DNA of 64,000 nucleotides, taken from Amaranthus tricolor. Its lineage: Eukaryota > Streptophyta > Magnoliopsida > Caryophyllales > Amaranthaceae. The stretch is from positions 7,399,297 through 7,463,296 of the forward strand of contig NC_080062.1 of the NCBI RefSeq assembly GCF_026212465.1, given 5' to 3'. Made by a program: the position numbers and the translations under genes. Of this stretch, positions 1 to 11,590 are shown piece after piece; the stretch's first letter is position 1; each line of letters starts with the position of its first letter. Under the pieces are notes generated by a model, which saw nothing but the letters and a program-made list of their open reading frames with translations, did not search any database and was not told where the DNA came from.

Positions 1-2084
1 CTTTCCAAACCACAATCAAATAGATTTAATTAGTTTTTTTCTTAATGAACACTAATTTGGGAAATAAATTTTGGTGAACTCCAAAATGAAATTTTTTTTT
101 ATTTTCCAACGCTACTTAGGCAAATCATAAATGAATTTATTTATTATTTTAATTTCCAAGGTTGTACTATTGGTGATGAAGCAGAAGGACCATTTATTTT
201 TGTTTGGTACTCTATGTTGACCCATTGACTTGTTTACCACTGGTAAATTGTAATGTTGACCCATTGACTTGTTTACCACTGCTAAATGGTAATGTTGACC
301 CATTGACTTGTGTCTTTTAATGCCGGCCACTAACTTGTTTCATATGGTTCCACGTACTCATTAAAGTTTAGTCGAAATTTTAAATCGTAAATCAAATCGG
401 ATCAAATTAAAATTTTAGTATTTGGTCTGGTTTACGGTCAAAATGATCTGGTCTGTTTTTTTTAAAAACATAAATTACAGTTTACGTTCTGGTATCGATT
501 TTTTATTTTTCATAGACCAGACCAGACTGAAAACCTTACAATGGTCCAAATTATATTATTTTTAAAAGAAATTAAGTTGCTACCTAGATATTTCAAGATG
601 TAGTAATTTTTGTATAATAATATATACTTAAATGATGTTGATATTATCAACTAATTACAAACTATTATGTTTGGTGATTATAGATGCGAAATATTGGATA
701 AACACGTGTATTAATTTGGATAATAAAAACGATACAGCAGACCAGACCGTTGTAAAACGGTTTGGTTCGGTCCAATCTAGAAAATTTTCCTGGCCAAAAG
801 TTTGAATGTGGTTTGATTTTAGTATCAGATCAGACCAAACCGAACCGTGTTCATCCGAAGTTTCACTACATTTTCATTTAATAATAAATTTGTTTTTAAT
901 TCACTATTTATTACTTTTCTATATTACAGCAGTGGTACTCTATGTTTTGTGTGACTCGGAAATTTTCGACTGCTATAATTAATTCACTATTTTAAAAGTA
1001 ATACTTGCCTTTCCTTCTCTATATATTTCACAATAGAGGTTTAGAAAGTAATACTTGGTCATCATTTCTCTATAGTACTCTATGTTCATTTTTACCGTTT
1101 TTATGGTTGAATGTAATTACAAGGTTATCCAAACAATACTATAGAATATAAATTTGGGAATTCAATTCTAATATTTTCCAAACAACTATGTGGATTTGAA
1201 ATATAAGAATTAGAATCTTTGATTTCCAAACGAGATTGAGGAATTGGAATTGAAATTTAAATCCATAATTTCAATTTCTTGAATTGAATTATAAAAATTC
1301 AAATGAAATTCGTGTTTCCAAACGCTACCTAAGGCAAATTTAATTGCAAAAGGAGTATTTAAAGTTCTCAAATGTCAATTTGTTCCGACTCATCTTGATA
1401 ATGAATTGGTAAGAAAATCTCATGGAGCCCTCTCAATCTTGTGTGGGGAATACTATTGGAATAGTCCTGGTATAATATTTAGATACGCAAGAATAATTTA
1501 TTGTTTACATAGAATTGAGCCATTCGTTAAGATAATTAAAATAATTCACCAAATCATACATTCTAATAAATAAAATTATAAAATTTCACATAACATTCTC
1601 ATAACGATTTTCCATACGAAATAATTCTTACTAAAGTTAACATCAACATATTCTTTGATATATAAGTAGTATATCACAATTAGATATGTTCTTTTAATTT
1701 TCCTAAAAATATTACTATATTTTTGAATTTAGAGCTACATAAGATTTCTAATTAAAGTTTCTTAGAATATATATTTGTTTTTTTTAAGTAATTGCTAATT
1801 AATAAAATACATTCATTAAAATTTAATTTCTTATTTTATTAATAAAAAAAAGATACATGATAATGAAAATTTAATTTGAGAATGACAAAGAATCATTATG
1901 ATAACGTTGTCAGAAGATTACTCATAATTGGCTTAAAAAGTATGAGAACTTTAATTCATACTTATATAATATAAAGAATCGAATTTTTTCATTAAAAGGA
2001 CTATATATTCTAAACTTTTATATTAATTTTATAAGAAATATTATAATTTTATACTAAAAATATGTAATTATGTCTGAATTTAAA

Positions 2085-2130
<46 letters not shown>

Positions 2131-2337
2131 TTTATACTACTTTTATACAAAATAACTTCATACATTGTACGAATTTATATACTAGTAATTGTATATTTGT
2201 CAATGTGAAAAGTAATAGATATGTTATCTAATTATCTTTGTAATTCCTAAATATCCATGAGATTTTTTTTGGAATTGTAGGATATAGAAGTACTAGGAGA
2301 AGAAGAAAAGTTAGATGAATTCAATTTTCAGGACCTT
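1..2337. other. AT-rich non-coding stretch
   Basis: No coding region is convincing here. The stretch holds a short minisatellite (215-312), a (TA)n run near 2091-2127, and scattered copies of words such as gaccagacc and cggtttggt between about 420 and 850. Those words look like the interior of a degraded hAT-type non-autonomous element, but no ends or target duplication were found. Confidence 0.5.
215..312. repeat. 39-bp minisatellite, about 2.5 copies
   Basis: Two near-identical 39-bp units (215-253 and 254-292) begin with tgttgacccattgacttg, followed by a partial third unit. A small minus-strand ORF across it translates the repeat itself (repeated K-S-M-G-Q-H) and is not evidence of a gene. 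Confidence 0.85.
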
Positions 2338-2475
2338 GTCCAAAGTGATAATTGGAATTACTATTTTTTTAGAAAAACATAAGAAGAAAATTTTCAGGAT
2401 CTTAAGTTTATACATTATTTTTCTTCTTATGTTTGTCTAAAGAATAGTAATTTTAATTATCACTTTGAATTTGTC
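2338..2475. repeat. imperfect hairpin with 55-60 bp arms
   Basis: The left arm (about 2338-2392) is matched by an inverted right arm (about 2418-2475) with roughly a 25-bp loop. The arms share the core caaagtgataatt / aattatcactttg and aacataagaagaaaa / ttttcttcttatg. This could be a small MITE or a hairpin transcript source; no host gene or target duplication was recognised. Confidence 0.65.
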
Positions 2476-3427
2476 TTGAGTTTTAATTCTAAGGGAAGTT
2501 TGTCTTGTCTCTTGCCTAAACCCTAAATTATGGAGTTTGTTTTACGATTTGGCTTTTATCATTCTATTATGAAAAATTAATCTAAGTTTTCTCTTGATCA
2601 CACTTATGTCACATTGTATTTCATTTGGGTTATCAAATTAATTTCGGATATGGTATTTTGGGTCGATTTAAAAATAAGTTTTGTATCCATATTAATTTTT
2701 GTATTATTTTAATATCATTTCAAAATGAGGTCAAAGTTATATTCAGTTAATTGAAGCTAACTTCGATTGAATATTGTATCGTCTAGTTTTTTGAACAAAC
2801 TATTACATAACATATCACAACTGTTATGTTCTATTTTGCTAAATTTAATTGATCCAAAATTGAATGAGATGGATTTTTTTTTGAATAAAATTGAATGAGA
2901 TGGATAAATAATTAAGTCATTGATTGGGATAATATGGTGATCTAGTCAAAATAGTAATGATTAATGTTAATTGTATGTCGTGTTGAATGAAGTGAAGTGA
3001 ATTATGGACCAAGTCGATTATAATTTGAGATAAATTAATTAAATTTTAAGTCACCTCAAGTCATTTACCTAATAATCTAACAAGTTAAAACCATTGTGTT
3101 AAACAAAATAGGTAACATGTTAGTTTATTTATCCATGTGTTAGGGATTACATAAAGCACATGATATTATCATTTTGAGTGAAAATCAAATATTGGGATTC
3201 AAAATTTAGGACATTATTAAACTTCGCTATCCTTTTTATTTTATCGTCACTCCTTATATATTGAACTTTTAAAATTACTTCTGGTTACTTTTTAAACCTT
3301 TAATCTCAAACATCTCTCTAAAAACTCTCTATGAACTCTCATTGAACTAAAACAAGCTAAAACTAAAAATCGAATTACAATGTCCAATGAAAATGAGCAT
3401 CAATATGATTGCGAAATCAATATGATT

Positions 3428-4280
3428 GTGTTAAAATTTAACACATGTTCACTCTTTTGGCTATAACTTTAAATAGTAAAATCATATAATTGCAATGTTT
3501 GCGGCATTAGAACATAGACTTCAACATCTTTACAATGATATATTATATGCCCAATTACGATAACCGAGCGAGAAATGACGATTGTTTAAAGTTTGTTTAT
3601 GCTGAAATTTGATATATGTTTAATCTTTTAGGTATAACTTTTTATAGAAACATCTTATTGATGCAAGGTTTGCTTCATTAGAAACTAGACTTTAAGAGCT
3701 TTTCAACGACATATTATATGCCCAATTCTGACAATTGAGTGAGAAATGACATCCATTTAAAGTTTGCAGAGATTTTTAACATCTAGTCGCGCCCGACCGG
3801 ACCGCGGTATATTCGTGTAAAACGCGTGACCGGACCGCGGTATGGTTGCGTAAAAACGCGCGACTCCACCGCGGTCCGGTCGCTCATTTTACGCGACCAT
3901 ACCGCGGTCCGGTCGCGCGCGACTAAATGTTAGAAATCATTGCAAGCTTTAAACGATCGTCATTTCTCGCTCGATTGCCAGAATTAGGCATATAATATGT
4001 CGTTGGAAAACTCTTGAAGTCTAGTTTTTAACGAAGTAAACTTTGCCTTCATAAGATTTTTCTATAAAAAATTATGTCTAAAAGATTGAACATATATCAA
4101 ATTTTAACACAAGCAAATTTTAAACGATCATCATTTCTCACTCGGTTATCGGAATTGGGCATTTAATATATCATCGGAAAGATCTTGAAGTCTAGGTTCT
4201 AACGTTGCAAATTTGCAATAATGTGATTTTCCTATCAAAAGTTTCGGCCAAAAGAGTGATTATGTATTAAATTTCAACAC
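3428..4280. repeat. 850-bp fold-back repeat with two-unit arms
   Basis: Each arm contains two diverged units of roughly 180 bp. Each unit carries a version of aattgggcat and of gagaaatgac, and the right arm repeats them in reverse complement and reverse order. The outermost pairing joins the gtgttaaaattta at 3428 to its complement ending at 4280. The RNA of this segment would fold into one very long hairpin. Confidence 0.8.
3784..3924. repeat. GC-rich palindromic core of the fold-back
   Basis: Four copies of a GACCGGACCGCGGT-type word (two in each orientation) alternate with cgtaaaacgcg-type words, giving an island of GC-rich, CpG-rich palindromes in AT-rich DNA. The centre is near 3865. Confidence 0.85.
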
Positions 4281-4529
4281 AAAACGTGTGATTAGGGTTT
4301 ATTTTCCGATTTTAAAAAATTATTTTCTTTTTTAAAATTCATATTTTTTATTTTAATTTAATTATTATTAATAAATTTAGTTTTGTAATAATAAAGGTTG
4401 ATTTTATAATTAAAAATAGATTTAAGGGCATTTTAGTAATTCTATTAAAAAAAGAAGTGACGATATAATAAAAAGGGTAGTGAAGTTTAAGGATACAAAT
4501 CAAGATTAGATTTGATTTGGGTCGATAAC

Positions 4530-5596
4530 CTAGGAAGCACGGACACGTCCCTAGATTTGCGTGTCGCGTGTCGGACACAGACACACGACGGACACGCGAA
4601 AATCCGTGTCCGACACGCCAAATGAAGTGTCCAATATTTTAATATTTTTTCGGACACGTGGACACGGCACGGACACGCGACGGACACAACAAGGACACGG
4701 AAGGGACACGTGCCCCATGTTTTTCCCACTGTTGAACCCGATTATTCGCAGATGGGTTCCATTTTTCAACAGATCTTGCTGTGTCCGTCGAGAAATGAGA
4801 CCCGACTCCACTTGCTATGTATAAGGATCCATTAAGTGATCTGGTTACACACCATCTTCTTGGAACTGAGATGGATGGGTCATAAGTCCAGATCCGTGTA
4901 GATGGGTCGAATATCAAGGGTTTCGGTAAAGCGGGTGCTAGATGCTGTGTCGTACCCGCAACTACTGCTAGTTTATCACCCACTGCTACAGACTGAACAG
5001 GAAGGTCTCTCGAAATAAATGGAGGATGGCGGAGTAAGAGTGAGAGGGGTGGCGGAGGAGGAGGGAGCGATTCCCATTGAGAAGAAATTGAATCAAAAGA
5101 GGTAAAACAAATTGGGGTAAGAATTTGTTGAGGGTTTGAAAGAGGGGGCTTCCATGGTAGGAGAGCTTTATGCTTTTTCTGTATATGGAGTATGGAGATT
5201 TATAAAGTAATGTTTGATTTGAGAAATTTGTTTGGGAGGTAGTAAAAGAAAGTTCAATTTGGGGAGGAAGGAAGGAGGAGGTTACCTGTGGTTGAGGGTA
5301 CATTCATAACAATCTTAAATTTACCTATTTATTTGGTTTTCTTTGATTTGGTTTGTATGACTATTTTTAATTACTAATGTTGTTTATTTGGTACTTATTT
5401 GCATTTTATGTGAGTTTTTTTGTTTTTAAAGTATTTATTTAGATATATCAAATGAAAGATTGTAAAATTATCTTTAATTTGATATATTTATTATAATACT
5501 ATTTTCGTGTCCCCGTGTCCGTCATTTTTAAGTTGGCGTTTTTTCGTACCCGTGTCGTGTCCGTGTCCGTGTCCGTGTCCGTTTTAGTGCAACCTA
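4530..5596. mobile_element. gene-capturing TIR element, copy 1 (Pack-MULE-like)
   Basis: A perfect 9-bp target duplication GTCGATAAC flanks the element (4521-4529 and 5597-5605), as expected for the Mutator superfamily. The ends are inverted: the left begins CTAGGAAGCACGGACACG and the right, reverse complemented, reads TAGGTTGCACTAAAACGG. Both subterminal zones are packed with gtgtccgtgtcc / ggacacgg words. The interior carries a host gene fragment. About 180 bp at the left and 280 bp at the right are nearly identical to the element at 18588-19449, so the two are one family with different cargo. Confidence 0.85.
4762..5190 (-). pseudogene. captured F-box/kelch (SKIP25-like) gene fragment
   Basis: On the minus strand one frame stays open from about 5190 to 4765 and reads like the start of the kelch domain of plant SKIP25-type F-box/kelch proteins. 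It carries F-D-S-I-S-S-Q-W, then a proline-rich stretch, L-L-R-H-P-P-F-I-S-R-D-L-P-V-Q-S-V, A-G-T-T, R-P-L-I-F-D-P-like P-L-I-F-D-P, P-R-R-W-C and V-G-S-H-F-S-x-D-x-A-R-S-V-E-K-W. It has no F-box, no complete kelch propeller and no own promoter, and it lies wholly inside the transposon. It is therefore a captured fragment, not a gene. The family call rests on motif order recalled from the SKIP25 family, without a database search. Confidence 0.7.
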
Positions 5597-5605
5597 GTCG
5601 ATAAC

Positions 5606-6477
5606 ACATCACTATACAACGATTTAATTTTAAAGTCAATTGTACTATTGGGTAGCGACTGCTACTTACATTATCCATTTCAAAAAAAACAGTTTGATCT
5701 GGATTGATGAAGAACATAGTCTCGAGTAGACATTTAAGATATTGAAAGTATGCATTATGTAACACCTCGCGATAATTTAATGTCAGTTAGAAAATTTAAA
5801 ATTACTTTTGAAAATAATTTTTTATATATTAATTATCAAATATTTGCATTAATCATTACTATATTATAATTTTAATAACAATTTTGTACATTTTATTTAA
5901 GTGGTCATTCATTATTATTAAAATAAAGTTAAGTATGGGCTATGATTAATTTTATTGGGTCTTGTAAATAAAATACTCAAGTAAAATGTGGATAGGGTTT
6001 TAATTTTTCTCCCTTATTAGTTGGGGGCCGCGTGCTACGCACACGTACCACCAAGTCACTCTGCTAAATTTGACGTTAGTAGTTTGCATAAATTAGAGCT
6101 TATAAAAAAATAACATTTCTTAGAAAATAAGTTTAAAATCACTTATTAAGTATTGTAATTCGATACAATATATTATGAAAATTTTATTTTTTGTCAATTA
6201 ATACTAAATCTCGTATGTATTTTTTCTGATAAAACCTTGATTTGAGTACAACATCAGTAGTAACCATACCAGTTCTAATAAAACAAAATGTTGTAAATAC
6301 CAATTTCAAGTTTGGTTACTCAAATTCTAAATTCTACTCAAATCCATGATATCCATTATTTAGTTGAACTGACGTCACCTAGAACATCGTAGTGCTCCTA
6401 CAATAAGGAAACTCTATTCACCATCATAAGCAAAGCTCTTGCTAGACAACTCCGTGCCACATGTTTATGGAACCCTA
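5606..6477. other. non-coding stretch
   Basis: AT-rich sequence with no recognised gene, repeat end or RNA. A 5499-5765 minus-strand ORF is mostly translated gtgtcc repeats of the adjacent transposon end. Confidence 0.5.
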
Positions 6478-6909
6478 TCAACATTACGAAAAACCATTGA
6501 TTTAGCGATGAAAAAACAGCGAGGGGAAGTGTTCGTCGCTCATGGCGACGGCAAGGCGAGAGAAAGGCTGGTCGCTAAAGCAGAAAAGTGAGTTGGCGAC
6601 GGAAAAGGTCGTCGCCCAGTGGTCGCCATCTGCCATTTTTCTTTTTTTAAAAAATTTTACTATATGGCGACGAGACCTCCTGTCGGCATTTCGTCGTCAA
6701 AGATGACGGTATTTTTTTATTTTTTAATTTGATGGATGGCGACGGGTCTGTTTATCGCCACTTAGTCGCCATGTTTGGTTTTATTTTTGGTTAATTTTTT
6801 AAAAAAAATGGGCTACAGAGCCTTTGGTAGCTCTTTGGTCGCCATGTTTTTGAATTTGAATTTAAAAGTGGCGATGGGTTTGTGATCGCCGCCTTGTCGC
6901 CATTTTGTT

Positions 6910-6920
6910 CTATAAATAAG
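6910..6920 (+). promoter_or_regulatory. TATA box of the CACTA-like element
   Basis: ctataaataag lies about 30 bp upstream of the duplicated leader and splice donor, the right spacing for a core promoter. Confidence 0.4.
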
Positions 6921-6936
6921 CTGCGAATTGTTGTGG

Positions 6937-7044
6937 ATCGCATATTTTGAAAGCTAAAGAATTAGAAGAGGTTAGTAAGTTTTTTGGTTTATCGTATATT
7001 TTGGAAGCTAAAGAATTAGAAGAGGTTAGTAAGTTTTTTGGTTT
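6937..7044 (+). repeat. tandem duplication (2 x 54 bp) of a leader plus splice donor
   Basis: Units 6937-6990 and 6991-7044 differ at only two positions. Each contains gaattagaagag followed by gttagtaag, a good plant 5' splice site. The duplication gives the transcript two consecutive donor sites. Confidence 0.85.
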
Positions 7045-7801
7045 TTCTCTTTATATGAGTTATTTTTATTTATTTTTATTATTTATATTTAGTTTCTATT
7101 GTCATTAATTTGATTTAATTTGATTGTTTAATTAGTACATATTTTATTTTCTTTGTTATTTACTTGAGTTTTATATTTACTTGATTTAATTTTATTATTT
7201 AATTTCTATTGTAATTTACTTGAGTTTCTATATTTTTTTTTATTTTATATTTTATTTTTATTGACATTAGTTTGCTTTAATAATTTTTATTAGAATAATT
7301 ATATTATTATTATCATATATTGTTATTGTCATTAACAAAATCATTAAACTTTTGGTATAGTTTTGTTTCTTTGAATTTTGGATGTGAGATTTCTTTGCTA
7401 TTGTTGTCATTTTTTTAAAATTTTTTCTGGGTATAGGTTTATACAACTTTTTCACTTTCATTTGCCATGCCGTTTTTCATTGGCTAATCTATTAAAAAGT
7501 TGAATTCTTTAAAAAAAATTTTTGACATAATTTGTGTATAGATTTAATTTATTGTGTGTAGGTGAAACGATGAATATTGATACTCAAGTGCGAATTGTTG
7601 TACTGTTGAAGTTGAGCAATTCAAAATTGAGGAATGGGAATGAATTTGTGGGGTTGTGTAGGGTTGGTGTGGTTTTAGGTTGAAACAAATGCCAAATGAC
7701 GTGCTGGTTGCTGAGTTGCTTGTCTTTGAGATGTTGGGGTGTTGGCTAATGTTTGCGTTGTAGTAATATATGGAAATTAAGATAATATATGCATTTTTCA
7801 T

Positions 7802-8672
7802 GAAACTTAGATTTAAACATTTTAGTAACTAAACCTGCAGTCATTACATTAAACAATTTCAATCCTTTAGTTTAATATTTCTTAACATTTCATTGATACA
7901 CATTTTGGCAAGGTATCGATGAACCAGAAGCATTAAAAAAAATACCACCTATAGTGAGCTTAAGAATTTAGTTTAGTCTGATTTATGGTTTAGCCCAAAT
8001 AATAAAACCACGATTTAGTTTGGTTTGCTTTGTCATTTAGACCAATTTTTAAGAGCAGCAATATTGTCTTTTTAGAATACAAAGCATACTACATCACGGA
8101 TTATAAATGTTAAACCTAAAGCATACCCTACATTACATACAAAGAACGTATTGAATGCAATGCATCATACTCAGTTAAGCCAGTTTGCCCAATTTGCAAT
8201 CTATGTACTGACCAATATTTCGTATTGCTGATGTATACATACCTTACGAAAACAACAATCGCTATTGTATACTGCATTTTCCCTATAACAATTATGTTTA
8301 TTTCTAAAGCACTATTCCTTAGCATCCTTATAACAAAAATAGGAATTTTTTATATTTATGTCTAAAGATGCCTTTATGTATAAAAATCGGAATCATAAAC
8401 AAACAAAAGCTAATAAAAGAGTATCTAGACAAACGAATGAGTTAGAAGTTCATTAATTTTGAACGAAAGCTAATAGAGTTTTATCTAAACAAAGGAATCA
8501 GTTAAAACTTCATTAATGTCAAAGGTAAATACAAATGATTTTCTTTTAGGAATAGCAAGTACATTTCCCAAAACACTGATCTAAAGGGCATTACAAATGA
8601 GCCATGGTGGTAAACACAGAAAACAAAAGACCTATACAAAAGCTACTTGAACACAAAGCAACATGATAAGAA
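7802..8672. other. non-coding stretch
   Basis: AT-rich, with no recognised gene. Words such as tttagtttggtttgctttg near 8010-8030 look like the inside of a degraded TIR element, but no ends were found. Confidence 0.4.
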
Positions 8673-9083
8673 TTAGTAGCCGCGCTTCCTCTTAGGAAAC
8701 AAAGAAGGAAAATCAGCAGGCAGTCGAATTAACAGAGGAGTCCAAGGGGCTATTGCATGAATCCAAGATACTCTATGTTTTTTAGGAGGAGGAGGTATAG
8801 AAGAACAAGGAATCTGATATGCAGGATCAGTTGGAGTTGTACATTCGTCTTGAGAGGAATGTATACAAGTTTCAGCCTTGACTTCAACACTTTCTATTCC
8901 TTCAACATCCCCATTTGTCAAGGACAACGGCAAACAGCTCTCACACTTCTCACATTGCTCACATTTGGGCTTGGCCATATGTCGAACACAAAGTCCAAAG
9001 GTTATTACAAGAGTCTGCAAACAATGATTAGCTACTGATTCTTCCAATCCAAGCAAGTCCGCACAAATCTTACCAACTCTAAA
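8673..9083 (-). CDS. unrecognised exon-like ORF with a cysteine-rich loop
   Basis: The minus-strand frame is open from 9083 down to a stop at 8673 (136 codons); an upstream TAA closes it, and no ATG precedes the conserved-looking part, so it would have to be a 3' exon. The protein begins R-V-G-K-I-C-A-D-L-L-G-L-E-E, then has C-X8-C-X2-C-X5-C (with an extra C in the last gap), a central acidic low-complexity part and a basic tail K-R-K-R-G-Y. The cysteine spacing resembles, but does not equal, the C-X6-C-X2-C-X5-C iron-sulfur loop of endonuclease III-type glycosylases. GC content is higher than the flanks. It could be a gene fragment carried by a transposon or a real terminal exon. I do not recognise the gene. 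Confidence 0.35.
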   Translation of the reverse strand, partial: FRVGKICADLLGLEESVANHCLQTLVITFGLCVRHMAKPKCEQCEKCESCLPLSLTNGDVEGIESVEVKAETCIHSSQDECTTPTDPAYQIPCSSIPPPPKKHRVSWIHAIAPWTPLLIRLPADFPSLFPKRKRGY

Positions 9084-9714
9084 TTAAGCACTCGCTCCTT
9101 CTCTACCCAAAACAACAACACAAGCCACATGGGACGCATCATTCAATGTACCATACAGGGCCGGGCTCAGGAAAGCCCAAAAGCGTTGTTACTTCTTTAA
9201 GAAATCCCTTTTAAGAGTTGGCGTTTTTTGTCAAGATAGCCATGACTTGTCACTGAAAGAAAAAGATTGCATTCTTTTAATGGCTTAGCCAAAAATGATC
9301 GAACTACTTTGAAGAAAACGCCGAACTACTTTAAATGTCATTGAAAAAATAGGCTTCCTAATTTTAAAGCAAGCTTAACTGAATTCATGATTAGAATATA
9401 AACAGTACAAGACACGATAATGAAGGTTGAGCATTCGATCGAGACTTGAACCCGCGGTCGACTGAATCCTTAGCACTATGAACATGAAGATCTGAAAATC
9501 CGCAGCAAACAACATAGAAACAACAAACAAACAATAATGAAACAATTGACTACACAAAAAATAATAAAAGGGAGAAAAAACAACAAAGAAACACTATAAA
9601 ACAACAGTCAAACAGTGGACACAGTTAATGAAATAACTTCATTAATTAAAAGGATACAAAGCAGGAATGAAGATTCCAATAATTGGAAACAAACATTAAT
9701 GTAAATGAGAAAAG

Positions 9715-10581
9715 ATGTCCGATAACGCCCTTGGCCTTATCACTAGCCATGAAGTAGAGAAAAGACCCACTACTCTTGAATATTCGTCGAGGGATTAGAC
9801 GTTCTGAAAGCAAATCATGGAGTAAATAGGAAGTGTTAAGGTACAGGAGTAAAACTCTTATTGTCGTTCAATGTCAATGTTTATTCACTTGTTCTGTGGT
9901 TCTAACTACCATAAATTCGTTGTTTACTGACGTGTACTATTTTTTTTCATTGTTGATAGCTTGTCTTTGATGGCCCTGCTATGACACGTTGGTCTATGAT
10001 CTTACGTTGAGCAGCGGGGTTATCATAGATAGAGGTGTTGAAGCTTCTTTGCATTGCTTACGGGGGGAAATGAGTGAGAATCTAAAAGTATACAATATTT
10101 TATTGTCTACATGTAGTTTCTTTTAATTAAGTTGTCTATGTTTGAGTTTGAGGGACATGCCCTCCTTTGTATAAGTTATTTCCACTGCATTGTTTTTGTG
10201 GTTTGTTTATTATTAATTAGTTTATCATTCTTATTCTTGCTTCGAACTCAAGCGTTTACATTGGCACCACGATCCATGCTTAGCATGTCGACCGATGATT
10301 AGGCGATGATTTTTTGTTACAAGGCCGATGATGCCTCTTCTTTATTATGTTTTATTGATCGCTGTTTGTTTAGTGCGTTTAACTTTAGAGCAGATACTGT
10401 TGAAATTTCCACACGATTTTGTTTTGGAATTTTCTAATACCTTTAATCAAACCATCTAACTTTCTCTTTTCCTTTTTATTATTTATTATACATTTTATAT
10501 TTTTAATGTAACACCTGAATTTCCTCCGTTTCCTTGCGGTTTTGGTTCCGTATAGAAGATCGGAAATTCAGGGGTGTTACA
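9715..10581 (+). mobile_element. LTR retrotransposon fragment (3' part of an LTR)
   Basis: The segment parallels 42806-44049 block by block: gataacgcccttggcc, tagagaaaaga.ccact, cctgctatgac.c.ttgg, ccacgatccatg.ttagcatg-like text, and a terminal block from taacacctgaatttcc to ggaaattcaggggtgttaca. It ends in the canonical TGTTACA LTR terminus at 10581. The 5' part of the LTR and any internal region are missing. Confidence 0.7.
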
Positions 10582-11460
10582 CATTAAGAAAACTGTAGTA
10601 AGCATTAAGTATAATGTAAATAGGCATTAAGAATACGGTAAGTGGGCATTACTCTTTAATGAGTTGGGCTTAAGATACGTCTCTTAAACAGACAGACTCT
10701 CAAAAAATTAGCTGCAATTCTTATGATTTGTTTAGAGGCTTGGGTAACAAGTCAAATATTGACTTCAGATAAAATTTCAAACATAAAGATTAAGCGATTG
10801 ATTCGATTTTCAATAACAATTTTTCAAATCAAGTCACTCTCGATTTTTATAAGTAACTAATTCTACAACATGGTCAACAACTTAAAACTTCATCAATTTT
10901 ATGTTGAGATTATTAATAGCTTAGACGAATGCCAATAGTAATTTTTTAATGATAATAGAAAAGAATAATATCCATCTCATTGTTTTTTTATAATGAAATT
11001 TTATGTGGGTCTTATATATTCGTAAAGCTTCTAAATCTAATTAAGAATATATCAAAATACATAATATTTTTACTGTATAAAAGACATTTATATAGTAATA
11101 TTTATTTGAAAAAAGAAAATAATGGAAATTTAAGGTGAAATATAGTAAAAAGTAGATAAAAGAAAATTTGAAATTAATGATTTTGTTTATCATACATGAA
11201 ATAACAATAATTTTTTATCATTATCCAGCCATCTAAAAGAAGAGATCCAGATTTTTGTATGTCTGACGCATCATCTAGTCATATCGTAGTCAAAGGTAAA
11301 GTTGTCGGATAATTATTGAATAAAATAAAATAAAACTACTTTAAGCATTATATAAAATAAAGTATCAACAGTCACTGACATATTGATCGCAAAACCGCTG
11401 CATGTTGGATATGTTTTGTAAAATTCGATGACGGTCTACTAACTTTGACTAAAAGCCATC
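10582..11460. other. non-coding stretch with a short repeat remnant
   Basis: 10585-10720 contains repeated aggcattaag / gtgggcatta words and a cgtctctt...agactctc end. In reverse complement this resembles the 22-bp repeat element at 58440-58700. The rest is AT-rich with no gene. Confidence 0.45.
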
Positions 11461-11477
11461 TAGTACTTTTTTTTTTT

Positions 11478-11547
11478 CCCAATTCTTATAATTCGCCACC
11501 CTTTTCATTTTTTCGCCACCCCCTAGTAAATTACCTTATTGCCCTTG
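11478..11547 (+). repeat. left terminal inverted repeat of the MULE
   Basis: It pairs with 18121-18190. The strongest block is the doubled cgccaccc motif separated by ttttcattttttt-like sequence. Confidence 0.85.
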
Positions 11548-11590
11548 ATTTTTGAAAAAATTACAATTATGTCATTAAAGCTAAAATTTT

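Larger units (their letters stand above)
3219..4491. mobile_element. non-autonomous TIR element with fold-back interior
   Basis: A terminal inverted repeat of about 33 bp is visible. The left end (from 3222) begins AAACTTCGCTATCC and reads into TCGTCACT; the reverse complement of the right end begins AAACTTCACTACCC and also reads into TCGTCACT. Just inside the left TIR is a TATA-like ccttatatattg (about 3251), then a candidate ATG at 3380 with no lasting ORF. Almost all the rest is one long inverted repeat. I could not find a convincing target duplication. The layout (TIR, TATA, palindromic core) resembles the larger MULE at 11.5-18.2 kb, so Mutator-like is the best guess. Confidence 0.6.
6478..7700 (+). 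mobile_element. CACTA-like transposon 5' part (degraded)
   Basis: The left edge (caacattacgaaaaaccat, then gatttagcgatg) resembles a decayed CACTACAAGAAAAACC end followed by the subterminal repeats of plant CACTA elements. From 6500 to 6905 the words ggcgacgg, gtcgcc, cgtcgcc and tcgccat recur about a dozen times in both orientations. Then come a TATA box (ctataaataag, 6910-6920), a short leader, a splice donor, an intron to an acceptor at 7560-7561, and an ATG at 7570 opening a 38-codon reading frame that stops. No 3' end or transposase was found. The superfamily call is an inference from end and subterminal repeats. Confidence 0.5.

Noticed and set aside
112..330. 72-codon minus-strand ORF
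   Set aside because: Its repeated K-S-M-G-Q-H is the translated 39-bp minisatellite.
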